DNA of 64,000 nt from Scytonematopsis contorta HA4267-MV1 (GTDB taxonomy: Bacteria; Cyanobacteriota; Cyanobacteriia; Cyanobacteriales; Nostocaceae). The first letter of the stretch is position 1. Every line of letters starts with the position of its first letter. Below the pieces are notes generated by a model that ran no database searches, was not told where the DNA came from, and worked only from the letters and a program-made list of their open reading frames with translations. Positions 18,153 through 28,691 of this stretch are shown here, piece by piece. Location: the NCBI GenBank assembly GCA_019359035.1, contig JAHHIC010000037.1:154151-218150 (forward strand), in the 5' to 3' direction. The position numbers and the translations under genes are program-made.

Positions 18153-18403
18153 GCAGTTGTGGGACGCCGTACAAAAAGGGAAAAATAATCAGAGCAGTCT
18201 GTAATTTTTTCCACTTGATAACCTGCCATTGTCAAACTATCTGGAACCTGCTCGATTGGCTCTCCGGGGTCTAGCCAAACCTCTAATAAACTTCCCGGTT
18301 GCATTTTTTCCAAAAATAATTTTGTGCGTACAAAATTAATCGGACAGGGAGTGCCCCGTAAATCCAATTGAGCATCGCCAGTTAAGCTAGAAGATACGCT
18401 CAT
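18149..18403 (-). CDS. TusA-family sulfur carrier-like protein
   Basis: An 84-residue TusA/SirA-like protein with the signature [16 protein letters not shown], whose Cys would carry a persulfide in sulfur relay. The rest of the fold ([21 protein letters not shown]) is complete. It overlaps dnaJ upstream and rsgA downstream by 4 bases each (ATGA), so translation of the three is coupled. The specific acceptor is unknown. Confidence 0.9.
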   Translation of the reverse strand: MSVSSSLTGDAQLDLRGTPCPINFVRTKLFLEKMQPGSLLEVWLDPGEPIEQVPDSLTMAGYQVEKITDCSDYFSLFVRRPTTA

Positions 18404-19527
18404 GATTTAAAAAGATTTCCCAAGAATCCTTCTAGACCACCCTTCCCAGTGCGGTCACCCTTAATTTTAGCTAGCTTTTCTAACAACTCTCGCTCGTCAG
18501 GTGTTATCTTTGTCGGGATATCAATTAAGACCGTAATCAAATGGTCACCACGGCTAACAGGATTTCCTAGACGGGGTACACCACGATTTTCTAATTTCAT
18601 CATAGTGTTCGGCTGAGTTCCGGCTGGGATTATCAATTCCACCAGACCATCTACCGTTTCCACCTCTAAGCGACATCCTAAAATTGCCTGAAGATAACTA
18701 ACTTTTATTTCGGAAAGTACATTAATTCCATCCCTTTGGAATTCAGGGTCTTCAGCGACAAACAGATACACGTACAAATCTCCAGGTGGACCGCTGCGTT
18801 GACCTGCGTCACCTTCAGAGGAAATTCTTAAGCGTGTACCATTATCTACCCCAGCAGGAATAGTAATTTTTAACTTTTTGGTTACCTGTTTTGCACCCTT
18901 ACCATCACAAGTATCGCATTTGTCCTCAACTACCATCCCAGTACCATTACAGCTCGGGCAGGTAGAAACTTGAGTGAAACTACCGAAAGGAGTTCTAGTA
19001 ACGCGACGCACTTGACCAGAACCGCTACAAGTGGAACAAGTACGGGGACGGGTTCCTGGTTTCGCACCCGAACCGTTACAAACCTCACATGTTTCTAAAT
19101 GGGAAATGCGAATTTCTTTTTCGCCACCAAATACCGCTTCCCGAAAATCCAGCTTCAGATCTAATCGCAAATCATCACCGCGTACAGGCCCATTGCGGCG
19201 TCTTTGGGTTTGTTGGGTATTAGCCCCAGCAAAGCCACTGAAAATACTTTCAAAAATATCGGCAAAACCGCCCATATCGCCAAAGTCTTGGGCACCTACA
19301 CCAGCACCGGAAACGCCAGCTTCACCAAAGCGGTCATACCGAGCGCGGTTTTCTGGTTCTGAAAGTACCTCGTAAGCGCGGTTAATTTCTTTAAAACGTT
19401 CCTCCGCACCAGCCTCTTTGTTCACATCAGGGTGATACTTTCGGGCTAAGCGGCGGTAAGCCTGTTTGACTTCTTCTTTGTCGGCGTCACGAGAGACACC
19501 CAGAATTTCATAATAGTCGCGAGACAT
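18400..19527 (-). CDS. dnaJ: chaperone DnaJ (type I Hsp40)
   Basis: A 375-residue co-chaperone of DnaK. The J domain carries HPD (YHPDVNKE, about 32-34). A Gly/Phe-rich linker is followed by four zinc-finger CxxCxGxG-type repeats ([32 protein letters not shown]) and the C-terminal substrate domains. It sits between dnaK and the TusA-like gene. The start at 19527 gives the canonical [11 protein letters not shown]. Confidence 0.97.
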   Translation of the reverse strand: MSRDYYEILGVSRDADKEEVKQAYRRLARKYHPDVNKEAGAEERFKEINRAYEVLSEPENRARYDRFGEAGVSGAGVGAQDFGDMGGFADIFESIFSGFAGANTQQTQRRRNGPVRGDDLRLDLKLDFREAVFGGEKEIRISHLETCEVCNGSGAKPGTRPRTCSTCSGSGQVRRVTRTPFGSFTQVSTCPSCNGTGMVVEDKCDTCDGKGAKQVTKKLKITIPAGVDNGTRLRISSEGDAGQRSGPPGDLYVYLFVAEDPEFQRDGINVLSEIKVSYLQAILGCRLEVETVDGLVELIIPAGTQPNTMMKLENRGVPRLGNPVSRGDHLITVLIDIPTKITPDERELLEKLAKIKGDRTGKGGLEGFLGNLFKS

Positions 19528-20133
19528 AGAGCAAAGGTAAGAGTTAAGAGGTAGGAAGCAGCAACGAGCAGCAATTCGCTGTAATATGCGCCATCTATTG
19601 GCACGTTATTCCCTTAATTAAGGGATATTTCGTTTAATTAAACATGAGACCGTAAACAACTGATGCCTACTTAGCCTCTTTTAGGATGTACCACAGGCAA
19701 AAGTTAAAATTTGTTAATAATTAGTCTATTCTACCTTCTGCCTTATAAAAAATCGCTAATAAACATAGAGGTTATCAAATTAGCCCACATATTGCCTTCG
19801 TTTCCATACTTAAGGAAGATTGCTCATAGAAAGAGACCCACCCTGAAAGTAGGAACAGACAAAGACGACACAAAGCTAAATAAAGCTAAACAATAATCGA
19901 CTCTTTTACAATTGTGCTACGTAGACGCAGAAAAAATCGTCCAATAAATAGAAGGGCTACCCGCACTATAAGGTACGGAAAACCCTCCAAATAACAATTC
20001 GCAATTCGCAATTCGCAATACGTACGCAATTGGGCAATGTTTTAACTAACTGCCAGGTGTGGGCTGTAAACTGTCGTTGGAGTAGGGAATAGCAGTCAGC
20101 AGTCAACAGTCAACAATCAGCAGTCAACAATTT
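19528..20133. other. dnaK-dnaJ intergenic region with repeats, no gene
   Basis: About 600 bases. They hold a 16-bp palindrome TCCCTTAATTAAGGGA near 19611, tandem CAATTCG-type repeats at 19998-20027 and GCAGTCAACAGTCAA-type repeats at 20096-20130. No CIRCE element was seen. Its size suggests dnaJ may have its own promoter here. A plus-strand 61-codon frame at 19711-19896 looks spurious. Confidence 0.4.
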
Positions 20134-22095
20134 TTAATCTATTGCCTCATAATCAGCGGGTACAGTCCCTTCGTCTTCAAAGTCAAAATTGAATTGCGGT
20201 GTCTGGTTTGAATTTGTTGATTCGTCTGTTTGTGCGCCAAAGGGATTGACTTCGGAGCTTTCTGTCATTTCACTAGAGGTTGTTGTGGCTCTGCTGTATA
20301 CTTGAGAACCTATAGAGAATATAGCTTGCTGGAATTCATCCAAAAGTCGCTTGAAGTCTTCTGGTAAAATGCTTTCATCAGTCATTGCGGCTTTGAGTTC
20401 TGTTAATTTTTCCTGCGCTGCCATTTTCATATGCTCGTCAACCAAGTCGCCATTATCCTTGAGTGATGAGGCGTAACTATAAAGCAAGGTATCAGCCTGA
20501 TTTTTAAGGTCAACCAAGTCTTTGCGTCTTCTGTCATCATCAGCGTAATTTTCTGCCTCTAGACGCATTCTTTCTACTTCTTGGGTACTTAAACCACCTG
20601 TATTGGTAATTCGGATGCTTTGCTCTCGACCTGTGCCTTTATCTTGTGCTGCGACTTTCAAAATACCATTAACATCTATTTCAAAGGATACTTCAATTTG
20701 TGGTACTCCACGAGGAGCCGGGGGTATTCCCGCAAGTAAAAATTTACCCAGGCTTTTATTATCTCGTGCCATTGCCCGTTCACCTTGGAGGACATGAATT
20801 TCTACGGAGTTTTGTCCGTCCACAGCGGTGGAAAATACTTGAGATTTGCTGGTGGGAATGGTGGTATTACGTTCGATAATTTTGGTAAATACTTCTCCAA
20901 GGGTTTCAATTCCTAAGGACAGGGGTGTAACGTCCAGCAATAAAAGATTATCAACTTCTCCACCCAGTACCCCAGCTTGAATTGCGGCACCAAGAGCGAC
21001 TGCTTCATCGGGGTTAATAGAACGGTCAGGGGCTTTGCCATTGAAAAATTTGACTAAGGCATTTTGGACGGCAGGAATACGTGTGGAGCCTCCCACCAAA
21101 ATAATTTTATCAATGTCTTGGGGTTTCAAGTCAGCATCTTTGAGTGATTGAACCATCGGTTCAATCGTCGCTTGAATTAGTTTACTTGCAAGCTCTTCAA
21201 ATTTAGAGCGAGAAAGTTCCATCTCCAGGTGTTTTGGACCGCTGTCATCAGCGGTGATAAAAGGCAGGTTGATGGAAGTACTCATCATTGTCGAAAGTTC
21301 AATTTTTGCCTTTTCTGCTGCTTCTCGTAAACGTTGCAGCGCCATTTTGTCAACAGAAAGGTCAATTTTTTCTTGTCGTTTAAAAGTTTCTATCATCCAA
21401 AGGACAATACAGTTATCAAAATCATCACCACCCAATTGGTTATGACCACAAGTTGCTTTGACTTCAAAAACGCCATCTCCTAATTGCAAGATAGATACGT
21501 CAAAAGTACCCCCTCCCAAGTCGAAAACCAGAATTAACTGCTCTTGGTCTTGCTTATCTAACCCAAATGCCAAAGCTGCTGCGGTGGGTTCGTTAATAAT
21601 TCGCAGTACTTCTAAACCAGCAATCGTGCCAGCATCTTTCGTAGCTTGTCTTTGAGCATCTGTAAAATAAGCTGGAACTGTTATTACAGCCTTATCAACT
21701 TCTTCACCCAAAAAATTCTCCGCATCTTGTTTAAGTTTCTGGAGAATCATTGCCGAAACTTCTTGCGGAGTGAAATTCCTTCCGCGAATTTGCACGTCAA
21801 CAGTATCGTCCCGACCTTTAACACAAGCGTAAGGTGCGCGATTGCGTTCAGTCTCGGCATCATCCCAACGACGACCAATAAATCGCTTAATGCTGTAAAT
21901 AGTATTTTCAGCATTCGTTACAGCTTGGCGTTTTGCGAGTTGTCCTACCAAACGTTCGCCACCTTTGCCAAAACCGACAATACTGGGGGTAGTTCTCCCA
22001 CCTTCTGCATTTGTAATAACAATAGGTTGACCACCTTCCAGAACAGCGACGCAACTATTGGTAGTGCCTAAGTCAATCCCAATAACTTTTCCCAT
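20134..22095 (-). CDS. dnaK: chaperone DnaK (Hsp70)
   Basis: A complete 653-residue Hsp70. The N-terminal ATPase domain has [18 protein letters not shown], the phosphate-2 loop [15 protein letters not shown] and the adenosine motif [10 protein letters not shown]. The substrate domain begins after [15 protein letters not shown], and the helical lid ends in an acidic tail ([15 protein letters not shown]). It works with GrpE, encoded 274 bases upstream, and DnaJ downstream. Which cyanobacterial DnaK paralogue it is cannot be settled from this window alone. Confidence 0.97.
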   Translation of the reverse strand: MGKVIGIDLGTTNSCVAVLEGGQPIVITNAEGGRTTPSIVGFGKGGERLVGQLAKRQAVTNAENTIYSIKRFIGRRWDDAETERNRAPYACVKGRDDTVDVQIRGRNFTPQEVSAMILQKLKQDAENFLGEEVDKAVITVPAYFTDAQRQATKDAGTIAGLEVLRIINEPTAAALAFGLDKQDQEQLILVFDLGGGTFDVSILQLGDGVFEVKATCGHNQLGGDDFDNCIVLWMIETFKRQEKIDLSVDKMALQRLREAAEKAKIELSTMMSTSINLPFITADDSGPKHLEMELSRSKFEELASKLIQATIEPMVQSLKDADLKPQDIDKIILVGGSTRIPAVQNALVKFFNGKAPDRSINPDEAVALGAAIQAGVLGGEVDNLLLLDVTPLSLGIETLGEVFTKIIERNTTIPTSKSQVFSTAVDGQNSVEIHVLQGERAMARDNKSLGKFLLAGIPPAPRGVPQIEVSFEIDVNGILKVAAQDKGTGREQSIRITNTGGLSTQEVERMRLEAENYADDDRRRKDLVDLKNQADTLLYSYASSLKDNGDLVDEHMKMAAQEKLTELKAAMTDESILPEDFKRLLDEFQQAIFSIGSQVYSRATTTSSEMTESSEVNPFGAQTDESTNSNQTPQFNFDFEDEGTVPADYEAID

Positions 22096-22369
22096 AAATT
22101 ACCGTATTTTTACTGAAAAATTTTCCTTTAAATGTTTTGCGGATAATTTTTGACGGGAATTTAATTGCGGCTGGCAAAGAAGTTTCAACCTAGAAAGGAA
22201 GAAGGGAGAAGTCCGAGGGAACAAGGAAAAAGTCTTTTAACTTTTACCCTAACAAGGTTTAAGCACAAAGCCAACTATATAATTTGTGGTCTTGAGTTAG
22301 TTGGGGTATAAAACCCAACTAAACTCTCCCTTCTTCCTTCTTTCTTCTTTCTTCTTCCTTCCTAATCGC

Positions 22370-23020
22370 TTATTGAGACTGATTTTCCTCAGATGGTGGG
22401 GCATCTTCCTTAGGAGCGGACACCTTCACCATTGCATGGCGCAGCACACGTTCGCCCAAATAATATCCGCGTACCAACTCTTCTAACACTGTTCCCTCTG
22501 GATATTCATCCGTAGGTTCGCGCATTACTGCTTCATGTAAGTTCGGGTCGAAGAGTTCTCCTTCAGGACGCATAGGCGAAACACCTATACGCTTAAGGCA
22601 CTCAACAAGTTGCTTGTAAACGCTTTGGTAGCTTTTGTGAATGCCCATTTCCCCCTCGTTTAAGGGTTTAATATGGGAACGCGCTCGTTCAAAATTATCG
22701 ACTACAGGCAACAATTCGGTAATAGTATTCCGCTTAACTTGAGCGTCAAGGTCTTCTTTTTCTTTAAGCGTACGCTTGCGGAAATTATCAAAATCTGCCT
22801 GCATCCGTAAATATTGGACGTTGCGCTCTTCTAATTGTGTTTTCAGGGCTTCGATTTGCTTTGTTAATTCTTCCACACGGGGCGCATCAGAAACCGCAGC
22901 CGCGCCATTCTCTGCTGGAATTTCTGTATCTCCCGTTACATTGGCTTGGGCTGCCGCTTGTTCGGTAACCTGGCTGCTAGATTCGTTGGTGTTCATTGGG
23001 GCTTGGGAGTCACTCATCAT
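22370..23020 (-). CDS. grpE: nucleotide exchange factor GrpE
   Basis: A 216-residue GrpE: a low-complexity N-terminus, a long coiled coil ([33 protein letters not shown]) and the C-terminal beta domain ([31 protein letters not shown]). It releases ADP from DnaK. First gene of the chaperone cluster. Between it and dnaK lie 274 bases with a TTCTTCCTTC-type tandem repeat at about 22319-22362. Confidence 0.95.
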   Translation of the reverse strand: MMSDSQAPMNTNESSSQVTEQAAAQANVTGDTEIPAENGAAAVSDAPRVEELTKQIEALKTQLEERNVQYLRMQADFDNFRKRTLKEKEDLDAQVKRNTITELLPVVDNFERARSHIKPLNEGEMGIHKSYQSVYKQLVECLKRIGVSPMRPEGELFDPNLHEAVMREPTDEYPEGTVLEELVRGYYLGERVLRHAMVKVSAPKEDAPPSEENQSQ

Positions 23021-23215
23021 TGCTAATTTTACCTCTGTGGTTCACCCTTAATTTGGTTTATGTTTTTGATTGTGGTTTTTTCTAATTATTACTAATTTAG
23101 GACTTTGCGGTTACTGTCTAAATAGTTCTAGAAATTTTGTCACCGCTTCCTATTGTGGCAAATGCTGGAATTATCCGCTCAGTCAGGAATGTTAAACAAG
23201 TGAGGAAATTACCAC

Positions 23216-23302
23216 TTCGCAATTCGCAATTCGCAATTCCCCACTCCCTATTCCCTATTCCCCACTCCCCACTCCCCACTCTCTATTCCCCACTCTCTAT
23301 TC
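23216..23302 (+). repeat. short tandem repeats (CAATTCG and CCCTATTC/CCCACTC types)
   Basis: Two heptamer families abut each other in the gap between grpE and pilB. A TATTCCCCACTC-rich ladder makes up most of it. The rest of the 23021-23388 gap shows no gene and should contain both divergent promoters. Confidence 0.8.
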
Positions 23303-23388
23303 CCCAAAATCTAAAATTTCTATGTCAATTTTGCCCAATTGTTTGGGAACACTTAAATAAGAGGTTTTGTCTTACTTCGATTTCACCT

Positions 23389-25395
23389 ATGACTTACTCG
23401 TCACCACAACGGCGCAGTACCGCTCTAACTACGAGAACGGAATTTTCGCCTTTCGGCAACAAGCTCGTGCAATCTGGTTATGTAGATAATGACCAGATGC
23501 GTCAAGCGCTGATTGAAAGCCGCAAGTCTGGCAGACCACTGACAGAAGTGCTGGAATCAATCACTGGGAAAGCGCTATCACCAGAGTTACTCAGGCAATT
23601 CAAGAAACAACAGCTATTTGAACTTAAAATACTTTACGGTGTCGAGTCTCTAGACCCAGAAGTCACAAGTATAGGTAGCGGGGTGGTGGGTGGATTAATC
23701 GAAACCCTCATTCCTGTTGATATTTGCCGTCGTCATCGCTTAGTACCCCTATCGAGACATGATGACCAAAACCCACCCTCGGTTTTGGTCGCAATGGTTG
23801 ACCCCGATAACTTGGAAGCTTCTGACGACCTCAACCGAATTTTGCGTCCTCAAAATTTGGCGTTGCAGCGGATGGTAATTACCCAAGAGGATTACCAACA
23901 CCTGATTAATGAATATCTCGATGAGATGGCTGTTAAGCAAAAAAGCATCGAGCAAGAAAAATTTACTGATATTAATCAGGATTTAGAAAATCTTGGAAGT
24001 CTCGACCTCGAAGATGCTCCTGATGATATGGAGGCTGACTTAGGGTCGGCAATGAAGGGTGCTGAAGATGCACCAATTATTAATCTCGTTAACCGAATTC
24101 TTGCTAAAGCTTTGCATGAGGCTGTTTCTGATATTCACATTGAGCCGCAGGAAGAAAACTTACGGATTCGCTTTCGTAAGGATGGGGTATTACGGGAGGC
24201 ATTTGACCCTTTACCTAAAAAAATTATTCCTGCTGTTACGGCCCGCTTTAAAATTATCTCCCAATTAGACATTGCCGAACGACGTTTACCTCAAGACGGT
24301 CGTATTCGGCGTATGTTTGAAGGACGTAAGGTTGACTTCCGGGTAAATACTCTACCCAGTCGCTATGGGGAGAAAATTGTACTGCGGATTTTAGACAATT
24401 CCTCAACGCAACTGGGGTTAGATAAATTAATTACTGACCCTGAGACACTGCAAATCGTCAAAGAACTGGTTAGTCGTCCCTTCGGTCTGATTCTGGTAAC
24501 TGGACCTACTGGTTCTGGTAAAACTACGTCCCTATATTCAGCGCTGTCAGAAAAAAACTCTCCTGGAATTAATATCAGTACCGTAGAAGACCCCATTGAG
24601 TACAGCTTACCCGGAATTACTCAGGTACAGGTAATTCGCGAAAAAGGATTAGACTTTGCTACCGCTTTGCGGGCTTTCTTACGACAAGACCCTGATGTGC
24701 TTCTCGTGGGTGAGACACGAGACAAAGAAACTGCTAAAACTGCTATTGAAGCTGCTTTAACGGGTCACTTGGTTTTAACCACTCTTCACACTAACGATGC
24801 TCCTGGTGCGATAGCTCGTCTGGGGGAAATGGGTATCGAGCCATTCATGGTTTCCAGTTCATTACTTGGGGTTTTGGCACAACGTCTGGTACGACGGGTT
24901 TGTTCTGAGTGTCGCATACCTTATGAACCTACATCGGAAGAGCTGGGTCGCTATGGTTTGTCATCAAATGGGGAAGTGGGGTTAACCTTCTACAAAGCCA
25001 ATACTCTAACAGGAGAACAAATTCAAGAGGCTAAAGCCAAAAATACCCTGTGTACAACTTGTAATGGTGTTGGCTACAAAGGACGTTGTGGTGTTTATGA
25101 AGTAATGCGGGTAACCGAAAATCTACAAACATTAATCAACGATGAAGCCCCTACTGAACGTATCAAGGAAGTTGCGATAGAAGAAGGGATGAAAACCTTG
25201 CTAGCTTATAGCTTGGATTTAGTACGTCAAGGTGCAACCACCTTAGAAGAAGTAGAACGGGTAACTTTCACTGACACTGGGTTAGAAGCCGAATTGAAAG
25301 CAAAACGCAAGAGCGGTCTGACCTGTCGTACTTGTAGTGCAGAGTTACAACCAGAATGGCTAGATTGTCCTTACTGTATGACACCGCGTTTTTAA
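23389..25395 (+). CDS. pilB: type IV pilus extension ATPase PilB
   Basis: A 668-residue GspE/PilB secretion ATPase that powers pilus assembly at the inner membrane. An N-terminal MshEN-like domain is followed by Walker A GPTGSGKTTSLYSAL (about 372), the Asp box, Walker B LLVGETRD, the His box and the tetracysteine zinc site (CSEC, CTTC). A second zinc ribbon at the very C-terminus (CRTC...CPYC) is also seen. The frame extends to 23137 through repeats, but ATG 23389 (MTYSSPQRRS) gives the usual length. It is the first of pilB-pilT-pilC. Confidence 0.95.
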   Translation: MTYSSPQRRSTALTTRTEFSPFGNKLVQSGYVDNDQMRQALIESRKSGRPLTEVLESITGKALSPELLRQFKKQQLFELKILYGVESLDPEVTSIGSGVVGGLIETLIPVDICRRHRLVPLSRHDDQNPPSVLVAMVDPDNLEASDDLNRILRPQNLALQRMVITQEDYQHLINEYLDEMAVKQKSIEQEKFTDINQDLENLGSLDLEDAPDDMEADLGSAMKGAEDAPIINLVNRILAKALHEAVSDIHIEPQEENLRIRFRKDGVLREAFDPLPKKIIPAVTARFKIISQLDIAERRLPQDGRIRRMFEGRKVDFRVNTLPSRYGEKIVLRILDNSSTQLGLDKLITDPETLQIVKELVSRPFGLILVTGPTGSGKTTSLYSALSEKNSPGINISTVEDPIEYSLPGITQVQVIREKGLDFATALRAFLRQDPDVLLVGETRDKETAKTAIEAALTGHLVLTTLHTNDAPGAIARLGEMGIEPFMVSSSLLGVLAQRLVRRVCSECRIPYEPTSEELGRYGLSSNGEVGLTFYKANTLTGEQIQEAKAKNTLCTTCNGVGYKGRCGVYEVMRVTENLQTLINDEAPTERIKEVAIEEGMKTLLAYSLDLVRQGATTLEEVERVTFTDTGLEAELKAKRKSGLTCRTCSAELQPEWLDCPYCMTPRF

Positions 25396-25432
25396 GATTT
25401 GCTAATTTGGTAACTGCGAATTGGTTTTCTTG

Positions 25433-25497
25433 ATTACCCATTACCCATTACCTATTGCCTATTACCTATTACCCATTACCCATTACCCATTACCCAA
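25433..25497 (+). repeat. short tandem heptamer repeat (TTACCCA type)
   Basis: About nine imperfect TTACCCA/TTACCTA units between pilB and pilT. Confidence 0.85.
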
Positions 25498-25531
25498 ATA
25501 ACAAAAACAAATTAAAAAAGGGAGCAAAATT

Positions 25532-26644
25532 ATGGAATACATGATTGAGGATTTGATGGAGGATATGATTGAGCAAGGAGGTTCAGATTTGCACTTGTCT
25601 GCAGGTTTGGCTCCTTATTTCCGTATTAGTGGTAAACTCACTCCTCAAGAAAAATACGGAGTCTTGACGGCTGACCAATGTCAAAGACTTATTTTTAGTA
25701 TGCTCAACAACTCCCAACGTAAGGCATTAGAGCAAAACTGGGAGTTAGATTGTTCCTATGGTGTTAAAGGATTAGCTCGCTTCCGCGTCAACGTTTACAA
25801 AGACCGTGGAGCATATGCTGCTTGTTTGCGAGCGTTAAGTTCTAAAATTCCTAACTTTGAGAAATTAGGTTTGCCAGATGTAGTGCGGGAAATGGCAGAA
25901 AAACCTAGAGGATTGATTCTAGTAACTGGTCCAACTGGTTCTGGTAAGACAACTACTCTCGCAGCAATCATTGATTTGATTAACCGCACTAAGGCTGAAC
26001 ATATTCTGACGGTGGAAGACCCGATTGAATTTGTTTATGAACCGATTAAAAGTCTTGTCCACCAAAGACAATTAGGGGAAGACACGAAAAGCTTTGCTAA
26101 TGCATTAAAAGCAGCCTTACGGGAAGACCCCGATATTATTCTGGTAGGGGAAATGCGGGACTTGGAAACAATTTCCTTGGCGATTTCCGCAGCAGAAACT
26201 GGACACTTAGTCTTTGGTACATTGCACACAAGTTCAGCGTCACAAACCGTAGACCGGATTATTGACGTTTTTCCATCAGAAAGACAACAACAAGTTAGAG
26301 TACAGTTGTCAAACTCCCTGGTAGCAGTATTTAGTCAAACTTTAGTACCTAAGAAAAACGTCAAACCTGGTGAATATGGTCGGGTGATGGCTCAAGAAAT
26401 TATGATTATCACCCCTGCGATTTCTAACTTGATTCGTGAAGGTAAAACTTCTCAAATTTACTCCGCGATTCAAACAGGAGGCAAATTAGGAATGCAAACT
26501 CTAGAGAGAGTTTTAGCTGATTTATATAAAGCAGGAACTATTTCCTTTGAAGCCGCAATGTCTAAGACATCCAAACCTGACGAAATCCAACGCTTGATTG
26601 GTGGTACTCCTCCACAAGGTGCAAAACCAGCAGGCGTAAGATGA
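25532..26644 (+). CDS. pilT: type IV pilus retraction ATPase PilT
   Basis: A 370-residue PilT that disassembles pilin during twitching motility. Walker A GPTGSGKTTT is at about 133, Walker B ILVGEMRDLETI, His box GTLHTSSASQTVDRIIDVF, and the C-terminal AIRNLIRE-like motif reads ISNLIREGKTSQIYSAIQ. The ATG is 8 nt after a GGGAG Shine-Dalgarno. The order pilB-pilT-pilC is typical for cyanobacteria. Confidence 0.95.
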   Translation: MEYMIEDLMEDMIEQGGSDLHLSAGLAPYFRISGKLTPQEKYGVLTADQCQRLIFSMLNNSQRKALEQNWELDCSYGVKGLARFRVNVYKDRGAYAACLRALSSKIPNFEKLGLPDVVREMAEKPRGLILVTGPTGSGKTTTLAAIIDLINRTKAEHILTVEDPIEFVYEPIKSLVHQRQLGEDTKSFANALKAALREDPDIILVGEMRDLETISLAISAAETGHLVFGTLHTSSASQTVDRIIDVFPSERQQQVRVQLSNSLVAVFSQTLVPKKNVKPGEYGRVMAQEIMIITPAISNLIREGKTSQIYSAIQTGGKLGMQTLERVLADLYKAGTISFEAAMSKTSKPDEIQRLIGGTPPQGAKPAGVR

Positions 26645-26654
26645 CTACTTCTTT

Positions 26655-26719
26655 GGTTTGTAGTAGCGCTTCAGTGCAGGAATATCTAACAATTTAGGGC
26701 TGAAGCCCAACTACAAACC
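26655..26719. repeat. 65-bp inverted repeat between pilT and pilC
   Basis: GGTTTGTAGT at 26655-26664 pairs with ACTACAAACC at 26710-26719. Inside are GCGCTTCAGTGC and GGGCTGAAGCCC palindromes. It is repeat-element-like and not a clear terminator. Confidence 0.6.
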
Positions 26720-26790
26720 CGTTAAATTTAGGACGTCACCCTCAACTACGAAGCTGTTAAATTTTTAATTTTGAATAAGAAATATAATTT

Positions 26791-28008
26791 ATGCCAACCT
26801 TTGTCGCTCGTGTTCGAGATTCTCAAGGAAAATCGAAAACCGAAAAAATCAGTGCTGAATCTATAGGGGAAGCCCGTACTAACTTGAGACAACAGGGTTT
26901 TGTAGTCCAAGACCTGAAAGAATCTCAAGGTATAGATTTGAGCAAGGTATTTGACCCGGCGAGGTTTTCTAGTGTCACAGTAAAAGATAAAGCTGTATTC
27001 TCTCGCCAATTTGCTGCCTTGGTGAATGCCGGGGTTGCTATTGTCAGAGGTTTAGGAGTTTTGTCGGAACAGTGTAGTAATCCGAAACTTAAAAAAGCAC
27101 TAGTAGAAATTAGCGCTGATATACAAAGCGGTGTTAACCTTTCCGACTCTATGCGTAAGCATCCTCAATGCTTTGATGCTCTGTATGTCAGCATGATTCA
27201 AGCTGGGGAAGTAGGTGGTGTTTTAGATGAAGTCTTGAATCGTCTAGCAAAATTGTTAGAAGATGTTGCCCGCTTACAAAACCAAATTAAAGCTGCAATG
27301 GCTTATCCGGGTGTTGTAGGTTTTATTGCTGTCGCCATTTTTATTGGCATGACAGTTTTTCTTATCCCAGTTTTCGCTGGTATTTTTAAAGAGTTGGGAA
27401 CGGAATTACCGCCTCTGACGCAGTTTTTGATGGACTGTAGTGATGTTTTAAGAAGTGAAAAGGTTATTATTCTGGTTGGTGTTATAGTCGCACTGGTGGT
27501 TGCCTATAAACAATACTACAAAACACCTGTTGGTCGTTTAATGATAGACCGTATTTCTCTGAAAGTACCACTATTTGGAGACTTAATCGAAAAAACTGCC
27601 GTTGCACGCTTTAGCCGTACTTTTGGTTCTTTGACTCGTTCTGGTGTACCGATTCTTACTTCTCTAGAAATTGTGAGAGATACCTCTGGAAACCAAACTA
27701 TTGCTAACGCGATAGAAGCTGCTCGCAATGAGATTCAACAAGGTGGTATGATTAGTATTGCGCTACAAAAAGAAAAAGTATTTCCTCCAATGGCGATTCA
27801 AATGATTAGTATTGGGGAAGAAACCGGAGAATTAGATGGAATGTTGATGAAGGTTGCCGATTTTTATGAAGATGAAGTAGAACAGGCTGTAAAGGCACTA
27901 ACTAGTGTTTTAGAACCGTTGATGATTGTAGTTGTAGGTGGGATGGTCGGGACTATTTTGCTTGCAATGTATTTGCCTCTATTCAAAGTCTTTGAAAAAT
28001 TGGGATAA
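26791..28008 (+). CDS. pilC: type IV pilus inner-membrane platform protein PilC
   Basis: A 405-residue GspF/PilC polytopic protein with two homologous T2SF domains (FSRQFAALVNAGVAIVRGL and FSRTFGSLTRSGVPILTSLE) and three membrane segments (about 172-195, 221-240 and at the C-terminus). It links PilB/PilT ATPase motion to the pilus base. The start MPTFVARVRDSQGK is canonical. About 150 bases after pilT. Confidence 0.95.
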   Translation: MPTFVARVRDSQGKSKTEKISAESIGEARTNLRQQGFVVQDLKESQGIDLSKVFDPARFSSVTVKDKAVFSRQFAALVNAGVAIVRGLGVLSEQCSNPKLKKALVEISADIQSGVNLSDSMRKHPQCFDALYVSMIQAGEVGGVLDEVLNRLAKLLEDVARLQNQIKAAMAYPGVVGFIAVAIFIGMTVFLIPVFAGIFKELGTELPPLTQFLMDCSDVLRSEKVIILVGVIVALVVAYKQYYKTPVGRLMIDRISLKVPLFGDLIEKTAVARFSRTFGSLTRSGVPILTSLEIVRDTSGNQTIANAIEAARNEIQQGGMISIALQKEKVFPPMAIQMISIGEETGELDGMLMKVADFYEDEVEQAVKALTSVLEPLMIVVVGGMVGTILLAMYLPLFKVFEKLG

Positions 28009-28019
28009 TAAGTTTTAGT

Positions 28020-28110
28020 TTTGAATTTTGAGTTTTGAGTGAGTGACAAACTTATAAAAAATTCAAAATTCATAATTCAAAATTAAAGATTCAAAATCTA
28101 AAATACAAAT
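28020..28110 (+). repeat. short repeats of TTGAATTTTGAG and ATTCAAAATT type
   Basis: Complementary tandem runs around a short spacer. On RNA they could fold back as an imperfect hairpin after pilC. Confidence 0.6.
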
Positions 28111-28117
28111 TCATAAA

Positions 28118-28672
28118 ATGCCTGTACAAAAATCACAATATGAATCTTGTTTAGCTTCGCTTTGCAATCATCTAGAATCTATTGCTCTGCTAAAGCTACA
28201 CCGTCCATATTTAGAGATGCTTCCAAGTTTGCGGCGTCCTGAAGAAAGCGTGATTACTATTCCATTACCAATAGTTCGTTTTCGTGGTGGGGTAAATACT
28301 ACACAAGGAACAACTTCTCTACCCTGCGATATGGCAATTTTGATGTGTGACCCAGAATGGAAAATCAAAACAGATACGGAGGTTTTAGTTTTTATTCATC
28401 GTCCAGAGGAAGACTTTTCTGATTTATTAAAACGTTGGCGACAAAGCCAGGTATGGTTAGACAAGGATTATGAATGGTTAATGCCACCTCGCTACAACCA
28501 CATTTTGTGCGAGGGGACAACAGCACTACATCCATTATTTGTAGTTTTTCCAGAAACACCGGAGCGTATTCAACGGGGTTTGTTAGGAGCGGATTTGCCT
28601 TTTATTGTTCAAACTCCAGAATTATTTGTTGAGGAAGAGAAGTTAAACGACCAAAACGAAGCTACACTATGA
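28118..28672 (+). CDS. conserved protein of unknown function
   Basis: A 184-residue soluble protein, not assigned to a family. It has Cys residues at several points, the segment EESVITIPLPIVRFRGG and a C-terminal acidic tail. It follows pilC by 110 bases on the same strand, with repeats between, so it could be co-transcribed, but no pilus link is evident from the sequence. The gene ends 20 bases before the convergent NACHT gene. Confidence 0.65.
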   Translation: MPVQKSQYESCLASLCNHLESIALLKLHRPYLEMLPSLRRPEESVITIPLPIVRFRGGVNTTQGTTSLPCDMAILMCDPEWKIKTDTEVLVFIHRPEEDFSDLLKRWRQSQVWLDKDYEWLMPPRYNHILCEGTTALHPLFVVFPETPERIQRGLLGADLPFIVQTPELFVEEEKLNDQNEATL

Positions 28673-28691
28673 CATCCAAATATCAGCATTT

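Noticed and set aside
19711..19896. 61-codon ORF between dnaJ and dnaK
   Set aside because: Low-complexity, no Shine-Dalgarno, in a repeat-rich gap.
22096..22369. CIRCE operator upstream of dnaK
   Set aside because: I looked for TTAGCACTC and GAGTGCTAA in the gaps around grpE, dnaK and dnaJ and found neither.
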